A stretch of 64,000 nt of DNA, taken from the NCBI GenBank assembly GCA_031761875.1, contig CP134492.1, positions 2,294,001 to 2,358,000 of the forward strand. The letters are read 5' to 3'. This DNA comes from Bacillaceae bacterium IKA-2 (GTDB lineage Bacteria; Bacillota; Bacilli; Bacillales; Anaerobacillaceae). A program made the position numbers and the translations under genes. Below are positions 18,719 through 28,156 of the stretch, piece after piece. The stretch's first letter is position 1. The number at the start of each line of letters is the position of its first letter. The notes beneath the pieces were generated by a model. That model was not told the DNA's origin. It did not search any database and was given only the letters and a program-made list of their open reading frames with translations.

Positions 18719-19170
18719 TTAGCGTCTTATCAGTTATTCATGATTCGATTGTCGATGGTGATGGCTTACGGACGACGATATTTTTTGCCGGATGTCCTCA
18801 CCAATGTCTAGGGTGCCACAATCCCGAGAGCTGGCGCTATGAAAATGGGCAGCGTTATTCTGCTACTAATTTACTGGAAATTGTGATGGGAAATCCGTTG
18901 AATAATGTGACTTTTTCGGGAGGTGAACCGTTTCAACAAGCAAACGAAATCGTCCCGTTAGCAAGGGAATTAAAAATGAATGGCAAAAATATTTGGTGCT
19001 ATACAGGATATACGTATGAGTGGTTACTCAAACACGGAAGTGAACGTCAACGAGAACTGCTAAACTATATTGATACCCTTGTGGATGGACCTTTCATCGA
19101 AGCGTTAAAAGATACGACATTATCTTTTTGTGGGAGCTCCAATCAACGAATGATTGACCTAAACAACTAA
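18715..19170 (+). CDS. nrdG: anaerobic ribonucleotide reductase activating protein
   Basis: This 151-residue radical-SAM activase generates the glycyl radical on NrdD. The [4Fe-4S]/SAM motif is Cys27, Cys31, Cys34 (CPHQCLGC), followed by SGGEPF, the SAM-contact motif. The start ATGA overlaps the nrdD stop, indicating translational coupling. It is the last gene of the operon; no strong terminator is seen after it because a pseudogene fragment begins 12 bp later. Confidence 0.95.
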   Translation: MISVLSVIHDSIVDGDGLRTTIFFAGCPHQCLGCHNPESWRYENGQRYSATNLLEIVMGNPLNNVTFSGGEPFQQANEIVPLARELKMNGKNIWCYTGYTYEWLLKHGSERQRELLNYIDTLVDGPFIEALKDTTLSFCGSSNQRMIDLNN

Positions 19171-19182
19171 ACTCTAGCTTAT

Positions 19183-19449
19183 TTTTACCGGATGATCTGC
19201 CATTTTAAGGAGTAGATCCACTAAGCTTTCCAATTTCAAGAGCAGTTCAGATGAGTAGTTCAATACCATTCTTTTTTATCCAGGAAAAATAAACGATAAC
19301 ACAATTATTGTTGGGGTACTCTTAGCAATTATCCTATTTGGATATTTGACTCAAAGGGAATTCCAAGATGGCCAACAATCGGTTTCCGCTTATCAGGCCA
19401 AAGCTTACTTTTTCAATCAGCAAAGATAAGAGAACCAGTATCAAAATAC
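19183..19449 (+). pseudogene. decayed duplicate of the patatin-like lipase gene (fragment)
   Basis: This 267-bp stretch is a near copy, in the same orientation, of 28563-28830 within the intact patatin gene (roughly 85-90 % identical by eye). It has a premature stop (CCATTTTAA where the intact gene has CCATTTTAC), several indels, and the catalytic Asp codon of the DGG motif changed to GTT. It cannot encode a lipase. It shows an old partial duplication now separated by the corrinoid operon. Confidence 0.9.
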
Positions 19450-19478
19450 TGAGATGATCAACTAAAAAAATTAATCAA

Positions 19479-19507
19479 TTTACAAGAATAGAAAAATCTG
19501 CTATTAT
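19479..19507 (+). promoter_or_regulatory. promoter of the corrinoid operon
   Basis: TTTACA at 19479-19484 and TATTAT at 19502-19507 are 17 nt apart; transcription would start near 19514, about 20 bp before the riboswitch aptamer. Confidence 0.6.
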
Positions 19508-19535
19508 TCTTTTTAGAGTAAACAACTTAATAATA

Positions 19536-19718
19536 GACAAATAGGTTTCTTAAATGAGCATAGAATAATTCATTTGAGACTAAGAGGGAAGTTGGTGTGA
19601 ATCCAACACGGTCCCGCCACTGTAAGCGTTGAGGAAGGTTATAAATATCCACTGTGTGTATCTGCATGGGAAGGGATAACCAACCGTTGATACGTGAGTC
19701 AGGAGACCTGCCTATTTG
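19536..19718 (+). ncRNA. cobalamin riboswitch 2 (corrinoid transport operon)
   Basis: The aptamer core is recognisable: AGAGGGAAGTTGGTG, then AATCCAACACGGTCCCGCCACTG at 19590-19622 in the expected order, TGGGAAGGG near 19670 and the B12 box GAGTCAGGAGACCTGCC at 19696-19712. It controls btuF and the genes after it, so corrinoid should switch off its own uptake. Confidence 0.95.
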
Positions 19719-19839
19719 GTTTTAAGCTTCCTCGAGGAAAGGAGTGTTTAAAGTGCATAGGAATCTATTTCTTTATAGAGTAGATTGCAAATGTGTAACA
19801 CTCAAGTCGATTGAGCATACATATGTGCCTTTTACATTC

Positions 19840-19869
19840 ACGCTTTTCCTCTGGAATGGCGTTTTTTTG
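19840..19869 (+). terminator. terminator of riboswitch 2
   Basis: A hairpin ACGCTTTTCC / GGAATGGCGT with one mismatch and a seven-T run lies between the aptamer and btuF. It is the likely expression platform, with read-through when corrinoid is scarce. Confidence 0.7.
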
Positions 19870-19897
19870 TTGCTCAAAAATAAAAGGGGGAAAAAAG

Positions 19898-20911
19898 ATG
19901 AATTTCGTATTTTTAAAAAAGTGGGGTCTATTAGCTTTTGTACTTTTGTTAAGCATGGCGATTTTTGTAGGTTGTGGTCAACAAGATCAAGAACAGTCTG
20001 CTCAAGGTGAAGAGAATTCAACTGAAGAAGGAACGAATGATGATAATGAGGAGTTAGCAGAGAAAAGTGAAGAACTTTTTCCTGTTACGTTTACTGATGA
20101 TGGAGGTCGAGAGGTTACGATTGAAACAGAACCTCAATCGATTGTTTCCATTCAAGCGAGTAACACAGAAATGGTCTTTGCACTTGGTTTAGGCGATAAA
20201 GTTATCGGCGTATCGGATTATTGTAATTACCCAGCCGAGGTGCTAGAGATTCAACAAGTTGGCGCACAAGATATCAACGTTGAACTTATTCTAACACTTC
20301 TTCCAGACGTGGTACTTGTAACCGATTATCATTTCAATAATTATCCAGAAATATTAGCCAATTTTGAAGAAGCGGGTATAAAGGTGATTGTTACAGGTAG
20401 TGCTTCGTCCTTTGCAGACGTTTATAGCATGATTGAAATGATTGCTACTGCTACTGGAAGTCAAGTTAATGGAGAAGAAATTATTTCTGATATGAAGCAG
20501 CGTCTTAGTGTTATTAAAGAAAAAGCGGCAGCTGTTACGAATAAAAAGACAGTGTGGGTCGAAGTTTCACCGGCTCCAGATATTTTTACGACAGGTAAAA
20601 ATACATTTATGCATGAAATGCTTGAATCGATTCAAGCTATTAACGCTGCCGAAGCACAAGATGGCTGGGTTAGTTTGACGGAAGAAGAAATTGTTAAATT
20701 AGATCCCGAAGTGGTCATTACGACTTATGGATACTATGTAGATAATCCACGAGAGGAAGTATTAAACCGTGATGGATGGGCCGAAGTTCCAGCTGTCAAA
20801 AATGAACAAGTGTTTGATGTTGATAGCGACACAGTTACTAGACCTGGTCCACGTTTAATCGAAGGAGTGGAGACACTTGCTGACTTCATCTATCCGGAAA
20901 TATTTAAGTAA
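19898..20911 (+). CDS. btuF: corrinoid ABC transporter substrate-binding lipoprotein
   Basis: This 337-residue lipoprotein has a signal peptide ending in a lipobox (FVGC), an acidic linker rich in Glu, and a periplasmic-binding domain of the BtuF/FhuD class (DDGGREVTIETEP, SIQASNTEMVFALGLGDKVIGV, LLPDVVLV). It captures cobalamin or cobinamide outside the membrane for BtuC/BtuD. I chose ATG 19898 because AAAAGGGGG precedes it; the longer frame overlaps the riboswitch terminator. Its end overlaps btuC. Confidence 0.92.
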   Translation: MNFVFLKKWGLLAFVLLLSMAIFVGCGQQDQEQSAQGEENSTEEGTNDDNEELAEKSEELFPVTFTDDGGREVTIETEPQSIVSIQASNTEMVFALGLGDKVIGVSDYCNYPAEVLEIQQVGAQDINVELILTLLPDVVLVTDYHFNNYPEILANFEEAGIKVIVTGSASSFADVYSMIEMIATATGSQVNGEEIISDMKQRLSVIKEKAAAVTNKKTVWVEVSPAPDIFTTGKNTFMHEMLESIQAINAAEAQDGWVSLTEEEIVKLDPEVVITTYGYYVDNPREEVLNRDGWAEVPAVKNEQVFDVDSDTVTRPGPRLIEGVETLADFIYPEIFK

Positions 20912-21938
20912 TAAAATTTTTTGGACGTATCTTTTAAGTGGAGGGGTTGTACTTGGTACAGCCCTCCTTGGTTTATTAGTGAGCAGTGTCTCAATACCAG
21001 TTCCAACGATTTTACATATTGTAGCGGAAAAAGCTTTTAGTTTGGGATGGCTTAATGATATTCCCAAAAACGAAGAAATGATTATTTGGAACATCCGTCT
21101 ACCACGGGTTTTACTTGCTCTTTGTGTAGGAGCATCGCTAGCATTAGCCGGAGCTGCATTTCAAGGACTTTTACGCAATCCACTAGCAGATCCTTATACG
21201 ATTGGAGTATCATCAGGTGCCGCTTTAGGGGCAGTGTTTGTTTTGTTTTTTCAGGTGACGATTATTGGCTTAGGAAGTTTTACACTCCCGATCGTTGCGA
21301 TAATTAGTGGATTTATATCTTTACTCGTTGTGTTTGGCTTAGTTAGGTTAAGTAGTCGAAGTTTAGCTATTGAAACGATCATCTTAGCAGGAATAATCGT
21401 AAGTGCTTTTATTGGTTCGATTATCTCTTTGGTTATTTCATTGGGAGATCAAGATTCGATGATCCAGATTATCTACTGGTTATATGGTAGTGTGGGAATG
21501 AGGGGATGGAGTCACGTTCAACTTATCATACCTTTTATGCTTGTCGGATCTTTTATTCTGCTGATTCATTACCGTGAATTAAATGCACTGGCTTTAGGTG
21601 AGGACGCTGCTGATCATATTGGCGTCAATGTAAAGAAAGGGAAAATATTTATTTTAATTGGTGCTTCTTTATTAACAGGGTCTGCGGTAGCAGTATCTGG
21701 CTCAATAGGGTTTGTAGGTCTCGTGATTCCCCACCTAGTCCGTCTTGTCACAGGACCAAATCATCGACATGTTCTGCCATTATCGATGTTAGTAGGAGGA
21801 GCTTTTCTAATTTTAGCAGATTTAATTGCTAGAACTATTATTGCCCCGAAAGAACTACCAATTGGTGTCATTACAGGTCTAATAGGGGCACCAGTTTTTG
21901 CACTATTATTGATTAGAGAGAGAATTGGTAGGAGGTAG
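20877..21938 (+). CDS. btuC: corrinoid ABC transporter permease
   Basis: This 353-residue FecCD-family permease has about ten transmembrane helices and family motifs RLPRVLLALCVGASLALAGA (about residue 73), NPLADPYTIGVSSGAALGA and GPNHRHVLPLS. The start is TTG at 20877: GAAGGAG at 20861-20867, inside the end of btuF, is at ideal distance, giving a 35-bp overlap and translational coupling. Confidence 0.92.
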   Translation: MLTSSIRKYLSNKIFWTYLLSGGVVLGTALLGLLVSSVSIPVPTILHIVAEKAFSLGWLNDIPKNEEMIIWNIRLPRVLLALCVGASLALAGAAFQGLLRNPLADPYTIGVSSGAALGAVFVLFFQVTIIGLGSFTLPIVAIISGFISLLVVFGLVRLSSRSLAIETIILAGIIVSAFIGSIISLVISLGDQDSMIQIIYWLYGSVGMRGWSHVQLIIPFMLVGSFILLIHYRELNALALGEDAADHIGVNVKKGKIFILIGASLLTGSAVAVSGSIGFVGLVIPHLVRLVTGPNHRHVLPLSMLVGGAFLILADLIARTIIAPKELPIGVITGLIGAPVFALLLIRERIGRR

Positions 21939-21943
21939 TAGCG

Positions 21944-23407
21944 ATGATTGAACTAATTAATGTAGTAGGCGGATATAAAAATAGCCCGATTATTAAAGGG
22001 GTTAATTTAGAAATTGAAAAGGGTGAATTTTTTGCGCTCCTCGGGCCAAATGGAAGTGGTAAAACAACACTTTTTAAACTTATTACAGGGCAGTTACCTA
22101 TTCATAAGGGGAAAGTTCTTCTTGCTGGAAAAGAAATTTTGTCGCTTTCAAAACTTGAAAAAGCAAAAAAAGTCGCAGTTCTAACACAAGAAGTTCAAGT
22201 TTCATTTGATTATACAGTCGAAGAAATCATTTGTCTCGGACGTTATCCTCATCAAAAAGGGATTATTAAACAATTATCAAAATTAGATTGGCAAGTCATT
22301 GACGATGTCATGGAACTAACAAAAATTAGCCAATATCGAAACACTCAATTCCGAATGATTAGCGGCGGTGAAAAACAACGGGTCTTATTGGCTAAAGCCT
22401 TGGCACAAGAACCTGAAATCTTGCTTTTAGATGAACCTACCAATCATTTAGATATAAAGCATACGTTTCAAATGTTAGATTTATTAAAAGAACGACAACA
22501 AAAAATGGGGCTAACTATTTTTGCCATCCTACATGATCTAAACGTTGCTTCTCTTTATGCAGATCGTATTGCCCTACTAGAAAAAGGGAAATTTCTAGAA
22601 GTAGGGGGCGTAGACACGTTAAGGAAAGAAGATCAATTAAAAAAGGTATATGAGGTCCAGGTAAAAACCCAATCACATCCCACTGTTCCGAAACCTCAGA
22701 TTCTGATGACGCCACAACACTCAACTTTGAGTAATCATTTAGACTTTGATAGCTCCTATAAAATAGCTAAAAAAAATGAATATATTCACATTGAATTTAA
22801 GCAACCAATGCGAACCATTTCCAATGGTGTAATCGGAGATGGCATCCAGTGGTTAAGTCATTTTTGTAATTTTCATGTAGAAAAGCACTATAATGGCGAA
22901 AATCCTAAAAAAGATTTACAGATGTGGATGGACAAGTATCAAATCCCTCATCAGCAGGCCGTTGGAATGATGACTGCTGTTAATCTTGACGAAATGGTTC
23001 TCATAAAGCAAGAAATAGAAGATATTGAAATGATGGTAATTGTGACCGCAGGAGTTGCCAATGCCATTGATATCTCATCTGGTTATTCAACTGAAGCAAT
23101 CAGTCAGATTGGCACAATAAATACGATGGTCTTTATAAATTCCTATTTTACCGACGGAGAGCTTTTAAATGGATACATGGCTGCAACTGAGGCAAAAGTT
23201 AAGGCCTTACAAGATCTAACGATAAAAGATTCTCAATCACATACAATTGCTACTGGTACACCCACAGATACCCTTGTTATTGCCCTTACGCAGCAAACAA
23301 AAAAGGGGCCCGAATCCAGAGTGGTTCTCGGAAAATTAATTGGTCAATTGGTCTATCAAGGAACAAAGACTGCCGTACGAAAATACTTAAAGAGGAAACA
23401 GAAATAA
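21944..23407 (+). CDS. btuD: corrinoid ABC ATPase fused to CbiZ amidohydrolase
   Basis: This 487-residue protein has an N-terminal ABC ATPase (Walker A GPNGSGKTT at about 34-42, signature SGGEKQR near 138, Walker B LLLDEPTNHLD) and, after a linker around residue 245-270, a CbiZ domain (MTAVNLDEM, VTAGVANAID, TGTPTDTLVIA). CbiZ removes the side chain of adenosylcobinamide or pseudocobalamin so the ring can be rebuilt into the cell's own cobamide. The same fusion occurs in B. subtilis YvrA as I recall. It starts 5 bp after btuC. Confidence 0.92.
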   Translation: MIELINVVGGYKNSPIIKGVNLEIEKGEFFALLGPNGSGKTTLFKLITGQLPIHKGKVLLAGKEILSLSKLEKAKKVAVLTQEVQVSFDYTVEEIICLGRYPHQKGIIKQLSKLDWQVIDDVMELTKISQYRNTQFRMISGGEKQRVLLAKALAQEPEILLLDEPTNHLDIKHTFQMLDLLKERQQKMGLTIFAILHDLNVASLYADRIALLEKGKFLEVGGVDTLRKEDQLKKVYEVQVKTQSHPTVPKPQILMTPQHSTLSNHLDFDSSYKIAKKNEYIHIEFKQPMRTISNGVIGDGIQWLSHFCNFHVEKHYNGENPKKDLQMWMDKYQIPHQQAVGMMTAVNLDEMVLIKQEIEDIEMMVIVTAGVANAIDISSGYSTEAISQIGTINTMVFINSYFTDGELLNGYMAATEAKVKALQDLTIKDSQSHTIATGTPTDTLVIALTQQTKKGPESRVVLGKLIGQLVYQGTKTAVRKYLKRKQK

Positions 23408-23436
23408 TTGTTGTTACTAGAAAGGTGGAGCTCATT

Positions 23437-24816
23437 TTGACAGAACAGCGAATTGTAATTGCTGGTACAGGAAGCGGTGTCGGGAAAACGACGCTAACTA
23501 TTGGTTTAATGTCAGCATTAAAAAAGCGTGGCTTAGTAGTTCAGGGATTTAAATGTGGACCTGATTATATTGATCCGACCTATCATACCGCGGTAACCAA
23601 CCGAGTTTCTCGTAATCTAGATAGTTGGATGCTCACGAAAGATATCGTCTTAGATATTTTCACTCACGGTCGTAAAAATTCTGATATATCAATTATAGAA
23701 GGCGTGATGGGCTTTTTTGATGGAAAGAACCCTACAACAAATGAAGGAAGTACTGCCGAGATTAGTATGATTACAAAAAGTCCCGTAATTCTAGTTGTGA
23801 ATTGCTCAAGTATGGCTCGAAGTGCTGCAGCTATTGTAAAAGGTTTTCAATTGTTTGCAGAGGGTCCAAATATTGTCGGGGTAATCGCAAATAAAGTCGG
23901 CAGCGAAGGGCATTTTCAGCTAGTCAAGACTGCCATTGAATTAGAATGTGACATTCCCGTAATCGGCTATTTGAAAAAGGAACTGAACATTGAAATCCCT
24001 GAGCGACACCTAGGACTAATTCCTTCAATTGAAAGAGGCGATCTTGATCCGTTTTTTGATAAATTAGGAGATTTGGTCCTTGAAACGATAGACATTGATA
24101 AGTTTCTTGAATTATCTGTTGCTGAACCACTAGCAGTAAACAAAAGACGATCGCTTTTTGAAAAAAAGATAGAACCTTTCGTCAGAATTGCGGTAGCAAA
24201 AGATGCGGCATTTAACTTCTATTATCCTGAAAATCTAGAGATCCTCGAAGCAAATGGTGTCGAAATCGTTTATTTTTCTCCATTAGCCAATGATCTATTG
24301 CCAGATGATGTTGATGGGCTCTATATTGGTGGTGGTTTTCCTGAAGAGTTTGCTGATAAACTTGCTTGTAATAGTAAAGCAAAACAATCATTGAAAGCAG
24401 CAATCGAAAACGGATTACCTACAATTGCCGAGTGCGGTGGCTTCATGTATTTGACGGATTCCATTGAAACAACGAAAAAGACAAAGCATGAAATGGTCGG
24501 AGTCATCCCAGGTAAAGTCGAAATGCAATCAAAATTAGCCGCAATCGGCTACAGAGAAATCAGTGGATTAAATAACAATTTTCTGCTTAAAAATGAAGTA
24601 GCCAGAGGGCATGAATTCCATTATTCTTCCTTTCAAATTTCTGACGAAGTCGATATCCCATATGCATATGAGACTAAAGGGATGAGAGGCATGAATAAAG
24701 AAGGCTATTTAACTTATAATTTAGTAGCAGGATACACTCATTTTCATTTTGCATCTTGTCTATCTATTGTTGAAAATTGGATTGAAAAATGTTTAGAGAT
24801 TAAAGTTAATGCTTGA
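23437..24816 (+). CDS. cbiA: cobyrinic acid a,c-diamide synthase (CbiA/CobB)
   Basis: This 459-residue ATP-dependent glutamine amidotransferase amidates the a and c side chains of cobyrinate. The N-terminal P-loop is TGSGVGKTT (about residue 9-17), followed by KCGPDYIDP and VEGVMGFFDG-type motifs. The C-terminal GATase domain has the nucleophile in AECGGFMYL (about Cys333) and the His of THFHFAS. I chose TTG 23437, spaced correctly after GAAAGGTGG. No other ring-synthesis genes are present here, so it may act on salvaged or externally made intermediates. Confidence 0.9.
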   Translation: MTEQRIVIAGTGSGVGKTTLTIGLMSALKKRGLVVQGFKCGPDYIDPTYHTAVTNRVSRNLDSWMLTKDIVLDIFTHGRKNSDISIIEGVMGFFDGKNPTTNEGSTAEISMITKSPVILVVNCSSMARSAAAIVKGFQLFAEGPNIVGVIANKVGSEGHFQLVKTAIELECDIPVIGYLKKELNIEIPERHLGLIPSIERGDLDPFFDKLGDLVLETIDIDKFLELSVAEPLAVNKRRSLFEKKIEPFVRIAVAKDAAFNFYYPENLEILEANGVEIVYFSPLANDLLPDDVDGLYIGGGFPEEFADKLACNSKAKQSLKAAIENGLPTIAECGGFMYLTDSIETTKKTKHEMVGVIPGKVEMQSKLAAIGYREISGLNNNFLLKNEVARGHEFHYSSFQISDEVDIPYAYETKGMRGMNKEGYLTYNLVAGYTHFHFASCLSIVENWIEKCLEIKVNA

Positions 24817-24918
24817 AAAACAGGTTTAATCAATCAACAATATTGATGTTAAGAAAAAGTTTTGAATAAAAGTTAGTCTACCGATGGATTTCCAATTTTT
24901 TAATTACAGGAGGTTTTC

Positions 24919-25470
24919 ATGAGTAAAGAAAAACAAAACCAAAAAGGCTTAACGCTTGTTTATACAGGGGATGGAAAAGGGAAAACCACAGCATCTTTGG
25001 GATTAGCTCTCAGAGGAATAGGTCGAGGATTCAACGTAAAAATTTATCAGTTTATTAAATCACCGGAACGCTCGTATGGTGAACAAATCTCCCTGCGTAA
25101 ATTGGGAGTTGAGATGGTTCAGCTTGGAATTGGATTCACTTGGACAAAAACACCTGAGGAACATAGAGAGGCTCTAAAGAAGGGATGGCCTATAGCAAAG
25201 CAAGCCGTTTTGAGTGGAGAATACGACTTAGTTATTTTAGATGAATTAAATAATGCTTTGGCCATTGATAAATTCCCAATAGAAGATGTTTTGCCATTAA
25301 GTGAAGTTATTGACATGATTAAAAATAAACCTCCTCATGTTCATCTCGTTATTACAGGGAGAGATGCGAAGAAAGAAATTAAAGAGTTAGCTGATCTTGT
25401 TTCCGTCATTGAAGTGGAAAAGCATTATTACAACGAGGGCGTACAAGCTGTTAAAGGAATAGAATTTTAG
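24919..25470 (+). CDS. cobO: cob(I)yrinic acid a,c-diamide adenosyltransferase (CobO/BtuR type)
   Basis: This 183-residue enzyme transfers the adenosyl group of ATP to reduced corrinoid. The P-loop is TGDGKGKTTA (residues 16-25); ALRGIGRGFNV, YQFIK and VILDELNNAL (Walker B region) are family hallmarks. It follows cbiA by 102 bp with AGGAGG before the ATG and completes a uptake-trim-adenosylate set under riboswitch 2. Confidence 0.93.
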   Translation: MSKEKQNQKGLTLVYTGDGKGKTTASLGLALRGIGRGFNVKIYQFIKSPERSYGEQISLRKLGVEMVQLGIGFTWTKTPEEHREALKKGWPIAKQAVLSGEYDLVILDELNNALAIDKFPIEDVLPLSEVIDMIKNKPPHVHLVITGRDAKKEIKELADLVSVIEVEKHYYNEGVQAVKGIEF

Positions 25471-25820
25471 TTATTTCTGTGGAATGTATAGCTTAAAAGA
25501 TAGAAAATCATTTTAACTATGCGAATTCTGGAATTTAAAATGTCTATATTGTTATGAGGATAGTAGAATCTCAAAAAAAAAAATACGGTGACCATTTGAG
25601 CCAGATACCCGTCATCTACAAAAACTTGTAATCAAGATATTTTCGAAGTCCTTCTTATAGTCACGATCTTCATCATACAAGTGCTATCCTTTAAAAGGGA
25701 TAAGCGCTTTATTGCATTTTAGGTATTAGTTTAAGACACGCCAGTACCTAAGTAGTATAATAAGTCCATTATACGGATATACAAATTAATTTTAGTGACG
25801 AAGCGAGGAGTATCAAGTTA
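25471..25820. other. intergenic region after the corrinoid operon
   Basis: No gene is seen. A hairpin at about 25691-25715 (GTGCTATCC with GGATAAGCGC, followed by TTTATTGCATTTT) is a weak terminator candidate. Confidence 0.4.
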
Positions 25821-28040
25821 ATGGGAAGTTCAAGTGGTTTACTAAATAAAGTAAGAAAAATATTTCCTTGGTTAAAAGGTCGAATTAATAAAACAGCAAC
25901 AAATGATGCGAAACTAAAAACTATGATACTAACGTTATGGTTAATGACGCTCATCGCAGCAAGCATTGCTAGTTTGGCAATGCCTACAGGATTCGGTGTA
26001 TATGTAGATCTTTTCATGTTTCTGTTCTTAAATACAGTTTTATTCTTTTTAACAACCGCTTTGATTGGTTATTTGCTGACATTATTATATGTTCCTTTAC
26101 CACGGCTGTTTGTAGGAAGTATAGTTTATACTACCATCCTCACTTATTATATTTTAGTCGAAGCAAACTCAGGAGTTTTGTTTTCTTGGATTTTTACAGC
26201 GGTTTATTTACTAGTCGGTCTTTGCCTTGGGATTATCGTTACAATTTATCAATCGAACAGGATAACACCGATAAGAAAAGTTTTTGCATCGATGATTCCG
26301 GCGATTTTGATATTATTTGCATTCATATGGACTCCATCGATTGCAAATGATCATGTAGAGCGATCCTTTACAGAAAATGATTATATTGCCCCATTAACAA
26401 TTGAAAATCCTGCTGAACTAGGAACGTACTCGATTCGAAATTTTACGTATGCAAATGGATTAGACAAGCACCGTCGAGAATTCAGTAATCATGCAGATGT
26501 CCTATCTGACTCCGTTGATGGTTCAGAATACATAAAAGAATGGCATCGTTTCAGAAAATTTTTCTGGGGATTTGATGAAAAAAAACTACCAGTTAATGGA
26601 CGAGTCTGGATGCCTCAAGGTGAAGAAAAGTTTCCTCTCGTTTTGATGGTTCACGGAAACCATCGTATGGAAAATTTTTCTGATGCTGGATATGAATATT
26701 TAGGCGAACTATTAGCAAGTCGAGGCTATATTGCTGTATCCGTCGATCAAAATTTTCTAAACTATTCAAATTGGACAGGGATTCCTAAAAATGATATGAA
26801 GTTGCGAACGTGGGTGTTGATCCAACATCTATTACAAATTGATCAGTTTAAAGGAATGCCAGAATCACCGTTTTATCAAAAAGTAGATATGGACCGTGTC
26901 GCAGTTATCGGGCATTCTCGTGGTGGGCAAGCAGCAGCTATGGTGGCTGATTATCAGAAATGGTTTGATTCGGATCTTTCCCTAGCTGGAATGGAAAACA
27001 TTAATGTCCAGGCTGTGATCGGAATTGCTCCTACAGAACGGAAAGCAGATGGTATGTGGCCTGAATTAAATAATGTGTCATACTTGACTCTACATGGAGC
27101 ACGCGATGGAGATGTCCATAATTACCACGGTGACCGTCAATTTTCTAGAACATCGATAGAAGCTGATTCTGATAAGTTTAAAGCAGGTGTATATATTGCT
27201 GAAGCAAATCATAGCCAATTTAATCAAGATTGGGGCAAAATGGACCAGAAGCTTCCAGGCGGATTGTTTCTTAATAAGAATCAAATTATGGATCCTGATA
27301 AGCAAAGGGAAGTGGCTAAAGTGTATATTTCCGCATTTATTGAAAGTACCTTAGGCGGTAATGAACAGTATATTCCTTTGTTTCGTGATGTTCGTCATGG
27401 AAGTGAATGGCTTCCGAATACACAGTATGTGACTAGGTTTGAAAATAGTGAATTTCACCCTATAGTGAACTTTAACAAGACGAATAGTAAAACAAAATTT
27501 CCCAAAGGAATTACTGCTGAAGCAATAGGTTTTGATATTTGGGAAATAGAATCCGCAGTCAACCGATCTGGAAATAAAAAAGCAAAGCAAGGGATGGTGT
27601 TTGAATGGGAGAACACTGGAACTTACACATTATCTATTCCCGAGGATTATCGAATGGAATATTTAAACGGTTCCTTTGAAAGTTTCTATATCTCAATGGC
27701 AAATCTGGACGATGAAAATACGACTGACCCTAAATTAACTGTGACGTTTGAAATGAGCAATGGAAAAACAGCGAACGTTCCTCTCGAAAGGTATAAAGAA
27801 ATTGCACCTTCTATCCACACTCAATATACGAGAAATCGCTATTTAGAGGATATTTTTAGAAAAGGAAAGTATAGCGTAGCAACTGAGCCAGTATTTCAAA
27901 CGTATGAAATACCTATGGAATACTTTAAAAAATTGAATCGAGACCTTAAATTGCAAGAAATTGAAAGAATAACAATATCTTTTAAAAATGGACCGGGGAA
28001 ATTAATGGTGGATGACATCGGCTTTGTAGGATATGAGTAA
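25821..28040 (+). CDS. membrane-anchored alpha/beta hydrolase
   Basis: This 739-residue protein has about five transmembrane helices in the first 180 residues, then a large domain that is probably outside the cell. The hydrolase core shows VLMVHGNHR (oxyanion region), the nucleophile elbow GHSRGG with Ser366, an acidic residue in HGARDGDVHNY and a His in EANHSQFNQDWG. A C-terminal 170-residue region ends in LMVDDIGFVGYE and looks like a beta-sandwich. I do not recognise a named family or substrate; an esterase or lipase role is inferred from the core only. ATG 25821 follows GCGAGGAG. It is probably monocistronic. Confidence 0.8.
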   Translation: MGSSSGLLNKVRKIFPWLKGRINKTATNDAKLKTMILTLWLMTLIAASIASLAMPTGFGVYVDLFMFLFLNTVLFFLTTALIGYLLTLLYVPLPRLFVGSIVYTTILTYYILVEANSGVLFSWIFTAVYLLVGLCLGIIVTIYQSNRITPIRKVFASMIPAILILFAFIWTPSIANDHVERSFTENDYIAPLTIENPAELGTYSIRNFTYANGLDKHRREFSNHADVLSDSVDGSEYIKEWHRFRKFFWGFDEKKLPVNGRVWMPQGEEKFPLVLMVHGNHRMENFSDAGYEYLGELLASRGYIAVSVDQNFLNYSNWTGIPKNDMKLRTWVLIQHLLQIDQFKGMPESPFYQKVDMDRVAVIGHSRGGQAAAMVADYQKWFDSDLSLAGMENINVQAVIGIAPTERKADGMWPELNNVSYLTLHGARDGDVHNYHGDRQFSRTSIEADSDKFKAGVYIAEANHSQFNQDWGKMDQKLPGGLFLNKNQIMDPDKQREVAKVYISAFIESTLGGNEQYIPLFRDVRHGSEWLPNTQYVTRFENSEFHPIVNFNKTNSKTKFPKGITAEAIGFDIWEIESAVNRSGNKKAKQGMVFEWENTGTYTLSIPEDYRMEYLNGSFESFYISMANLDDENTTDPKLTVTFEMSNGKTANVPLERYKEIAPSIHTQYTRNRYLEDIFRKGKYSVATEPVFQTYEIPMEYFKKLNRDLKLQEIERITISFKNGPGKLMVDDIGFVGYE

Positions 28041-28156
28041 ATGAGGGAGTTTTTTGTTAAAAGTTAAAAGTAAATTTGACTATTTTAAGTTAATATTGGC
28101 ATAGTACTTCTTCTATTTCTATAAAATGTAATAGCATAGTGGAAGGAGGTTACCAG

